A stretch of 64,000 bases of DNA from Gilichinskyi gelida (GTDB lineage Bacteria; Acidobacteriota; Thermoanaerobaculia; Gp7-AA8), in NCBI GenBank assembly GCA_038040385.1, contig JBBPII010000005.1, positions 248,001 through 312,000 of the forward strand, in the 5' to 3' direction. Numbering within the stretch: the first letter of the stretch is position 1; every line of letters starts with the position of its first letter. Under the pieces are notes generated by a model. The model saw only the letters and a program-made list of their open reading frames with translations, was not told where the DNA came from and did not search any database. Positions 58,172 to 64,000 of the stretch are shown one piece after another. The position numbers were made by a program, and so were the translations under genes.

Positions 58172-60743
58172 TGAACACACTCAGCGCGAGTGCGGACCAT
58201 ATCCAAAGACCGCGACCGATGCGCCGAGAAAACACCACGCGATGATTCCCCGCCGGCACCGCGACGCCGGCGAAGAGCGCGTTGATCTCCACCGGAGCGA
58301 CCTCGCGGCCGTCGATGGTGACGCGCAGCTCGGGCGTGAGCTTCTCGGATGACGCGAGGAAGGCGTTGCCGGCGGCGCTGACGTCGATGACCTGCTCGTC
58401 CTCGGCGTAGCTGCGCAGCACGACGGTGGCGGGATGGAGCGCCGGCGTCCCCGCCGGCTGGCCTGGCGGCGTCCCGCCGCCAGCAGGCGAGACGCCTGCG
58501 GGCCAGCCGCCGGGACGGCGGCGCTCCGTCAAGACCGCCTCGGTCGCGAAATCGACGTTCTCCAGCCCGCCCGCGCGCAGCCGCGTCACCGCATGGAAGC
58601 GCGGGAGCTCGGCGAGATTGCGGAACAGCCGTCCGTCGGGCAGCTCACGCTCGAAGATCACCGGCGTCATCACCCGCCCGTAGAAGATCGGCGCATCGCC
58701 GGCGACGTCGGTGGCACCGGTCAGCAGGCGCACCCGAAGGCCGGCCGCCTGCACGCGCAGGATGACCGACTCGCCGAGCCGCGCGTACGGCCGCAGCGGC
58801 ACGTATATCCTCCCCATCACCTCGGTCTCCGCCGGCGTGAAGGCACGCGCATACACCACGCGCGAGTCCCTGATGATGGAGACGATGACCTTCGCGCCGC
58901 TGCCGGCCACGCGGTCCACGCCGACCCCCAGCTCGATGGCGTAGAACGGCTCGGCGTCGACGCGCACGTGGCGCTGCGCCACCCCGCCCGGCGGCACGTA
59001 CATCGCGGCGATCTCCTTCACCGCCGGCACCGTGGCCTTCAACGTCGTCCACTTGATGATGTCGATGCCGCGATGCTCGATGTAGTAGCGGACGCCGAGC
59101 ATGCCCACCAGCGGATCGTCGAAGTTGAACCGCAAGCTGTTGAGCAGCAACACGGTCGACTTCGTTTCCGTCGACGTCGGATCGATCCGCTGTAGTAATG
59201 AACGGTATAGTGCCTCGGACGAGAAATGGCTGCGGATGTCCTCCACCCGCGCGTACTCCGCGGTGTTCGGCCAGAGGTAGTCGAAGAACGGCGCAACGCG
59301 GAACGGCTTGGGCTGCGCTTGGAGGAATGAGACCATCGGCGTCGGCGGCGGCACCGCCACGCCCGGCTCGAGGAATGGGTAGAAGCGGCCGGCGAAGACG
59401 GCGAGATCTGCCGCCGCGAGGATGGCGAGCGTGATCGCGATGAAGTGCCGCCGTGCAACGAAGGCCGCGCCCGCCGCGGCGAGGTACGCGACCGCGACCG
59501 GCAGCAAGAGCTGCAGGCGCGTCAGCGCCGAGTACTTGAAGCCCGGAAGCGCGGCGACGACGCGCGCGACCGGCGTGAAGCCGAACATGCACGCCAGCAT
59601 CAACGCCAGCGCCGCGAGCCAGAACCAACGCGCGCGCGCGCGGCGATTGGCGATGGCCATGAGCACCAGCGGGATCGCCAGCAGGCCGGCGTACACCGTC
59701 GCCTCGACGTAGTTGTTGAGGATCCCGAGGGCCCGGTCGCCGATCCAGTTGACGCGGTAGCCGTTGTTGCCGAGGCGGTCGGCTTTCATGAACAGCAGGA
59801 AGTGCCGCAGCGGGAAAAAGTGCTCCATCGCCGCCGCGGTGCGCGTGCCAAGGTAGCCGGTGCTGCGGACGAGGCGAACGAAGGGGACCAGGGAGGGGAG
59901 CGCCATGATCAAGGCGAGTGCGACTCCGGTTGCGGCCGTCGCGACGGCCCTCATCCGCCGCTTCGCGGCACCTTCTCCCGCACGCGGGAGAAGGACAACC
60001 TGGCCCCTCTCCCGCTTGCGGGAGAGGGTGGCCCGAAGGGCCGGGTGAGGGACCACGCGGAACAGAAAATACGCCGCCGCGAGGTACGCGCCGTACGCCA
60101 TCGTCGCCGGGAATCCGGCGAGCGCGTACGCCAGCGCGATCAGGCCGATGGCCCAGAGCGGCGTCCGTTTCCCGCGCGCGGTGCGCAGGGCGATCCACAG
60201 CAGCGCCGGATAGAGCGTCGTCGCGTTCGTCGCCTGCCAGAACCACCGCACGGCGAGCGCCCCCGAGGCGGCGAAGAGGATCGCGCCGATCGCCGCGCCG
60301 CGCTTGCCGAGGCGCTCCTCGCGAAGCCAGAGGTAGGCGAAGAAGAACGCCGCGTTGAGCTTCAGGAAGATGATGCCGGTCCACACCCACGCCAGCGGAA
60401 GGGCCAGCGTCGGAAGGAGGATGAACGGCGACAGGATGGCGGCCGCGGACGACCCGAAGCCGGGGATGCCGGAGGCGACGTACGGATTCCAGTGGAACGC
60501 GCGCCAGTCGTTCTTGGCCAGCGACATCAGCGTGAAGTACGCCGTCGGCGGGTCGTTCAGCAGCGAGTTCTGCACCTCGGCCGGCCGCGCGCTGGCCCAC
60601 GGCTCGAAGTTGGAGAAGACGTCGTTCGGCGACGGCACCCGGTGCATGAACAGCGTCGGGAAGAAGAAGACGAAGTGATAAACGGCCAGCGCGATCAGCG
60701 CGGTGCGGTGTTTGCGGATCCGACGACGCAAGGCGGATGACAC
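58137..60743 (-). CDS. YfhO-like polytopic membrane protein with two repeat insertions
   Basis: 868 residues, about a dozen membrane helices plus a large C-terminal extracytoplasmic domain. N-terminal FPTLFMHRVPSPNDVFSNFEPWASARPAEVQNSLLNDPPTAYFTLMSLAKNDW and WNPYVASGIPGFGSS match the YfhO/GT-C-like family thought to transfer sugars in cell-wall polymers. Two dispersed repeats are translated in frame: residues about 230-266 (HPALRATLSRKRERGQ...) and about 738-770 (RRRPGGWPAGVSPAGGGTPP...). Both lie in loops. Divergent from the dehydrogenase; starts overlap slightly. Confidence 0.82.
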   Translation of the reverse strand: MSSALRRRIRKHRTALIALAVYHFVFFFPTLFMHRVPSPNDVFSNFEPWASARPAEVQNSLLNDPPTAYFTLMSLAKNDWRAFHWNPYVASGIPGFGSSAAAILSPFILLPTLALPLAWVWTGIIFLKLNAAFFFAYLWLREERLGKRGAAIGAILFAASGALAVRWFWQATNATTLYPALLWIALRTARGKRTPLWAIGLIALAYALAGFPATMAYGAYLAAAYFLFRVVPHPALRATLSRKRERGQVVLLPRAGEGAAKRRMRAVATAATGVALALIMALPSLVPFVRLVRSTGYLGTRTAAAMEHFFPLRHFLLFMKADRLGNNGYRVNWIGDRALGILNNYVEATVYAGLLAIPLVLMAIANRRARARWFWLAALALMLACMFGFTPVARVVAALPGFKYSALTRLQLLLPVAVAYLAAAGAAFVARRHFIAITLAILAAADLAVFAGRFYPFLEPGVAVPPPTPMVSFLQAQPKPFRVAPFFDYLWPNTAEYARVEDIRSHFSSEALYRSLLQRIDPTSTETKSTVLLLNSLRFNFDDPLVGMLGVRYYIEHRGIDIIKWTTLKATVPAVKEIAAMYVPPGGVAQRHVRVDAEPFYAIELGVGVDRVAGSGAKVIVSIIRDSRVVYARAFTPAETEVMGRIYVPLRPYARLGESVILRVQAAGLRVRLLTGATDVAGDAPIFYGRVMTPVIFERELPDGRLFRNLAELPRFHAVTRLRAGGLENVDFATEAVLTERRRPGGWPAGVSPAGGGTPPGQPAGTPALHPATVVLRSYAEDEQVIDVSAAGNAFLASSEKLTPELRVTIDGREVAPVEINALFAGVAVPAGNHRVVFSRRIGRGLWIWSALALSVFIIASILEAKRR
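58436..58527. repeat. GCCGGCG-type composite hairpin inside the YfhO-like gene
   Basis: Outer arms GGAGCGCCGGCGTCCC/GGGACGGCGGCGCTCC with inner hairpins TGGCGGCGTCCCGCCGCCA and GCAGGCGAGACGCCTGC. Translated as Pro/Gly-rich loop. Confidence 0.9.
59946..60051. repeat. CCCTCATCC...GGGTGAGGG composite palindrome inside the YfhO-like gene
   Basis: Outer ends CCCTCATCCG and CCGGGTGAGGG, inner hairpins CTTCTCCCGCACGCGGGAGAAG and CCTCTCCCGCTTGCGGGAGAGG. Same family as 29593-29711. In frame with the host gene. Confidence 0.9.
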
Positions 60744-60751
60744 AATACCGC

Positions 60752-61678
60752 ATGCCCAAACGCCTCCTGATCGCGGCCGACGTCGATCGCGCGCTGGTCG
60801 CCCGCGCCGCCGCCGACGAGCGCTTCGAGATCGTCGATCACCCGGTGCGCACCGAGGAGGAGTTGGCGGCGATCGTCGGCGACTGCCAGGTCCTGGTCAC
60901 CCGCTCGTACAACCGCGTGACCCGGCGCGTCATCGACGCCGCCCCGCGGCTGCAGCTGATCGCGCAGGGCACCAGCGGCACCGACAACATCGATGCGGAC
61001 GCCGCCGCGGCGCGCGGCATCGCCGTCCTCAACCTCCCCGGCGCGAACGCGAACGCCGTCGCCGAGATGGTGATCGGTCACATCATCGCCCTCACCCGCA
61101 CCGTGCCGGCGTACACCGCGGAGATGCGGCGCGGCGTCTGGAAGCGCGACGACTCCGCCACGCGCCACGAGCTGCGCCACTACCGCCTCGGCATCGTCGG
61201 GCTAGGCGAAGTCGGCCGCCGCGTGGCGCGCCTCGCCGCCGCGTTCGGGATGCACGTCGCCGCGTTCGACCCATATATCGGCGAGGCCGACTTCGACGAG
61301 CGCGGCGCGGTGCGCATCCGCCTCCTCGACGAGCTCCTCCGCGCCAGCGACGTCGTCACCCTGCACGTCCCGCTCAGCGGCGAGACGCGCGGCATGATCG
61401 CCGCGGTGGAGATCGCCGTGATGCCGCGCGGCGCGATCCTCATCAACGCCGCGCGCGGCGAAGTCCTCGACACCGACGCCGCCCTCGGCGCGCTGGCGGG
61501 CAATCAGCTTGGCGGCCTGGCGCTCGACGTCTTCGATCCCGAGCCGCCGCAGCGCGCGTGGCCGGTCGACCCCCGCCTCATCCTCACCCCGCATGTCGCC
61601 GGCGGCACGCACGAGGCGCGGGCGAGCATCGGGGAGATGCTGTGGGAAAAGATCGTGGCCCACGTGTCATCGGGATGA
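60752..61678 (+). CDS. D-2-hydroxyacid dehydrogenase (SerA-like)
   Basis: 308 residues from ATG 60752; an ATG at 60737 overlaps the divergent gene. NAD-binding GIVGLGEVGRRVA (about 144-156), catalytic Arg in LINAARGEVLD (about 232-242), Glu in ALDVFDPEPP (about 257-266) and His in ILTPHVAGGT (about 276-285). Without an ACT domain, so closer to erythronate, glycerate or generic hydroxyacid dehydrogenases than to full-length SerA. Tail-to-tail with hutI. Confidence 0.9.
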   Translation: MPKRLLIAADVDRALVARAAADERFEIVDHPVRTEEELAAIVGDCQVLVTRSYNRVTRRVIDAAPRLQLIAQGTSGTDNIDADAAAARGIAVLNLPGANANAVAEMVIGHIIALTRTVPAYTAEMRRGVWKRDDSATRHELRHYRLGIVGLGEVGRRVARLAAAFGMHVAAFDPYIGEADFDERGAVRIRLLDELLRASDVVTLHVPLSGETRGMIAAVEIAVMPRGAILINAARGEVLDTDAALGALAGNQLGGLALDVFDPEPPQRAWPVDPRLILTPHVAGGTHEARASIGEMLWEKIVAHVSSG

Positions 61679-62899
61679 CACCAGGCAGCCGTCGCGAAAA
61701 ACCTCCCGCACCAGATTCACCCCAAAGTGATACACGAGGTGCAGGTAATTCGGCGCGTCGAGCAGCACCAGATCGGCGCGCTTGCCCACTTCGATCGAGC
61801 CGATCTCCTGGGCCAGCCGAACAGAAAAAGCGCCGTTGAGGGTGGCGGCGGTGAGTGACTCCTCGACGGTCATCTTCATCTGCAGCGTGGCGAGCTGGAT
61901 GGCCATCGGCATCGACTCCGTCATCGACGACCCGGGGTTGCAATCGGTCGATAGCGAGACGATCGCGCCGGCGTCGATCAGCTTGCGCGCGGGGGCGTAG
62001 CGGTCGGACATCAGGAAGAAGCTCGTTCCCGGCAGGAGATTGGCGACCGTGTCCGAGGCGGCGAGGGCCGCGATGCCGCGGTCGGAGATGTACATCAGAT
62101 GATCGGCGGACGCGGCGCCCAGCGACGCGGCGAGTGCGGCGCCGTCGGTGTCGGAGAACTCGTCGGCGTGGAGGCGCGGCACGAGGCCGAGCGCGGCGCC
62201 GGCGCGGAGGACACGCTCCCCCTGCTCGCGCGTGAGGGCGCCCCGCTCCACGAAGGCGTCGCAGAACACCGCCAGCTTCGCCTCGGCGACGGCGGGGAGG
62301 ATGCGCTCGATGATCTCCTCGACGTACGTCGCATCGCCGCGCCGCTCCGGCGGGAAGTCGTGCGCGGCGAGGCATGTCGGAACAAGACGCACCGGCGAAT
62401 CAGCGGAGCGAATCGCGCGGAGCTGCTTCAACTCGTCGTCGAGATTGAGGCCGTAGCCGCTCTTCGCCTCCGCGGTGGTCGTGCCATAGCCCGCCATCGT
62501 GCGCGCGCGCGCCTCCACGTTCGCCGTCAGCTCCGCCTCGCTCGCTCGCCGGGTGGCGTGGACGGTGGATGCGATGCCGCCGCCCGACGCGGCGACCTGC
62601 TCGTACGACTCGCCGCGCAGGCGGCGGTTGAACTCCGACTCGCGGAAGCCGGCGAAGGGGAGGTGCGTGTGCGTGTCGACAAAGCCGGGGATGGCCGTCG
62701 CGCCGCGGGCGTCGAAGTCGTCGTCGATGAGGATCTCCGCCGGCTTGTCACGCTCGGGGCCGACGTAGACGAACCGCCCGCCGTCGACGACGATCACCGC
62801 GTCGTGATGCACGCTCAGCTCGCGCATGGCCGCCCCACGCACCGGACCGCGGCCGCTTGGCGTCGCGATCTGGGAGAGATTGCGGATGAGGAGAGGCAC
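61667..62899 (-). CDS. hutI: Imidazolonepropionase
   Basis: 410-residue amidohydrolase for the third step of histidine degradation. Metal ligands in GFVDTHTHLPFAG (about 74-86), AEAKSGYGLNLDDELK, PTCLAAHDFP (His), LHADEFSDTDGAAL and STDCNPGSS (Asp). The pattern is diagnostic for HutI. Other hut genes are absent from the window. Its start shares one base with the divIVA stop region. Confidence 0.95.
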   Translation of the reverse strand: MPLLIRNLSQIATPSGRGPVRGAAMRELSVHHDAVIVVDGGRFVYVGPERDKPAEILIDDDFDARGATAIPGFVDTHTHLPFAGFRESEFNRRLRGESYEQVAASGGGIASTVHATRRASEAELTANVEARARTMAGYGTTTAEAKSGYGLNLDDELKQLRAIRSADSPVRLVPTCLAAHDFPPERRGDATYVEEIIERILPAVAEAKLAVFCDAFVERGALTREQGERVLRAGAALGLVPRLHADEFSDTDGAALAASLGAASADHLMYISDRGIAALAASDTVANLLPGTSFFLMSDRYAPARKLIDAGAIVSLSTDCNPGSSMTESMPMAIQLATLQMKMTVEESLTAATLNGAFSVRLAQEIGSIEVGKRADLVLLDAPNYLHLVYHFGVNLVREVFRDGCLVSSR

Positions 62900-63399
62900 T
62901 ACTCGTTGCGCGCCCGGAACATCGACGTGATCGGCATCTCGTTGGCCTCCTGCTCGACGTCGAGCATGAGGAGTTGCTGGATGGTGTCGATGGTGGTCTG
63001 CAGCTTGTTGCGCGCCATCTTCCGCTCCATCTTCAGGTCCTGGATGGTGCGCTCCAGGTCCGCCAGGCGCGACATGGCCTGCGCGGTGAGGCGCTCGGAG
63101 AGAAGCTCGGCGTCCTTGACGATCAGTTCCCCTTCCTTCTGCGCGTTGGCCTTCACGTCCTCGGAGACCTTCTGCGCGGAGAGCAGCGTGTCCTTCAGGA
63201 TCCGCTCCCGCGCGTTGTGCTCCTGGAGCTCGTCGCGCAGCATGGCGTTCTCGCGCGAGGCGCGATCGAGGTCCCTGACCAGGCGCTCGATCTCCTCGGC
63301 CATGAGCTGCAGGTAGGCGCGGACTTCCTCGGTGTTGTATCCCTTGAGCGCCCGCGAAAAGGACTGCTTCTGAATGTCGAGTGGGGTGAGGTTGTGCAT
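62899..63399 (-). CDS. DivIVA-domain protein
   Basis: 166 residues. N-terminal LTPLDIQKQSFSRALKGYNTEEVRAYLQLMAEEIERLVRD is the DivIVA membrane-curvature-binding motif; the remainder is coiled coil (about 30-150). In many bacteria it marks poles and septa. Encoded after yggT and yggS, a conserved cluster. Confidence 0.92.
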   Translation of the reverse strand: MHNLTPLDIQKQSFSRALKGYNTEEVRAYLQLMAEEIERLVRDLDRASRENAMLRDELQEHNARERILKDTLLSAQKVSEDVKANAQKEGELIVKDAELLSERLTAQAMSRLADLERTIQDLKMERKMARNKLQTTIDTIQQLLMLDVEQEANEMPITSMFRARNE

Positions 63400-63426
63400 C
63401 GGTTCCCTCCCGTCACGCCTCCGTAA

Positions 63427-63762
63427 CTACATGAGTATACGGGCGAACAGGACGCCGAGCATTTGCCGCACGAAGAAGATGATCACCAGCAGGACCAGCG
63501 GCGACCAGTCGATGCCCGCCGTGTTGAAGCGCCGCAGCAAGCGCCGGATCGGCCGGAGGAACGGCAGCGCCATGCGCCCGAAGATGTCGTTGAGCGTCTC
63601 CAGGAAGCGGTAGCCGCCGGGATGGCGCCGGCGGAACGAGGTGTGCGACGCGGCGAAGAGGATCCAGGAGAGCACCACCCAGACGATCACCGTCCACTCG
63701 ATGATGGTGAGGATGAGCATGATGACGCTGAAGAACGGCGCGAGAAAGGATGCGTTCCCCAT
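63427..63762 (-). CDS. yggT: YggT family membrane protein
   Basis: 111 residues with two membrane segments around the conserved RRFLRP...-type centre (here LEKxxxD-like LETLNDIFGRMALPFLRPIRRLLRR, then GIDWSPLVLLVIIFFV). Function unclear; linked to envelope or cell division by genomic association. Begins 3 nt after the yggS stop. Confidence 0.92.
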   Translation of the reverse strand: MGNASFLAPFFSVIMLILTIIEWTVIVWVVLSWILFAASHTSFRRRHPGGYRFLETLNDIFGRMALPFLRPIRRLLRRFNTAGIDWSPLVLLVIIFFVRQMLGVLFARILM

Positions 63763-63765
63763 GCG

Positions 63766-64000
63766 TCAGCCTCGCTCCCCGAAGATGGCGCGGCCGACGC
63801 GGACGATCGTCGCCCCCTCCTCGATCGCCACCTCGAAATCGTCGGTCATGCCCATGGACAGCTCCGCGAGCCCCAGCGTATCGCGCATCGCGCGCAGCTC
63901 GCGAAACCATCGGCGCGTCTCCTCGGGCTGGCCGGCGGGCGGGATGGCCATCAGACCGCGGAGGCGCAGCGCGTCGAGCGCGGCCACGCCTTTCGCCAGG
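63766..64000 (-). CDS. YggS-type PLP homeostasis protein, C-terminal part only
   Basis: The gene runs off the right end of the window; only about 78 C-terminal residues are present. LRLRGLMAIPP and LSMGMTDDFEVAIEEGATIVRVGRAIFGERG are the characteristic C-terminal segments of the YggS/PROSC pyridoxal-phosphate-binding family. Confidence 0.92.
   Translation of the reverse strand, partial: LAKGVAALDALRLRGLMAIPPAGQPEETRRWFRELRAMRDTLGLAELSMGMTDDFEVAIEEGATIVRVGRAIFGERG

Noticed and set aside
3962..60051. Repeats considered as CRISPR arrays
   Set aside because: No constant direct repeat with unique spacers; the units are contiguous 7- or 8-mers arranged as inverted arms, and no cas gene is present.
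1..64000. tRNA, rRNA, riboswitches or prophage
   Set aside because: Intergenic spaces are short and none shows a cloverleaf or known riboswitch core; no phage structural genes occur.

Overview
The window is a dense, high-GC stretch (mostly 60-70 % G+C) from a diderm bacterium. It encodes LptD, a type IV pilus/type II secretion-like secretin and an MCE-domain protein, all of which imply an outer membrane, next to HemQ and a DivIVA/YggT/YggS cluster. This mix, a fused alpha-beta 2-oxoacid dehydrogenase and many dispersed palindromic repeats would fit Acidobacteriota or a relative. That placement is an inference from gene content, because no rRNA or ribosomal protein gene is present.

Layout. 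1-12.7 kb: a type IV pilus/T2SS-like operon (PilX-like protein, PilC, PilB, PilM, PilN, PilO, PilP, secretin PilQ, three pseudopilins). 12.8-17.6 kb: M16 peptidase, L,D-transpeptidase lipoprotein (opposite strand), RecN and a TsaC/Sua5-like protein. 17.65-18.03 kb: the only gene-free stretch above 300 bp. 18.0-20.6 kb: a YbaY-like small protein facing an ATP-grasp ligase plus astacin-like metalloprotease pair, which I read as a possible graspetide-type modification system. 20.8-31.4 kb: MgtE, HemQ, an MFS exporter, a PilZ-GAF-SpoIIE phosphatase, a large matrixin-like protease, HAD hydrolase, DUF2203 and MCE proteins. 31.5-38.9 kb: AcpP, FabF, a YheT-like hydrolase, a GT-C-like membrane protein and the fused E1 dehydrogenase. 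38.9-41.0 kb: a nucleotidyltransferase-fold protein and an intact IS1182-like element. 41.0-47.3 kb: aldo-keto reductase, ABC exporter, a small glycan-type cluster with one frameshifted gene, a HIT protein and a TetR regulator. 47.3-49.2 kb: a lower-GC island with a BamE-like lipoprotein, a DUF3800 protein and a toxin-antitoxin remnant. 49.2-64 kb: desaturase, DUF488, a tandem REC/HD-GYP protein, RibF, an unknown membrane protein, LptD, a pseudopilin-like lipoprotein, methyltransferase, YfhO-like protein, hydroxyacid dehydrogenase, HutI, DivIVA, YggT and the 3' end of YggS.

The most striking property is the load of palindromic repeats. I count about twenty hairpin elements in several sequence families. 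One architectural class has arms made of tandem 7- or 8-nt units (GTTGACC, AAAGCAG, GATGAAC, AGCTGCC, GCGGTCTC types). Others are GTCATCCTGAG...CTCAGGATGAC palindromes, CCCTCATCC...GGGTGAGGG composites and GCCGGCG-rich hairpins. They sit in six of the pilus-operon gene junctions, a different element in each. They supply prepilin leader peptides, start codons and stop codons, and they are inserted in frame inside a TPP-dependent dehydrogenase and, twice, inside a YfhO-like membrane protein. The IS element has itself inserted into one of these palindromes.
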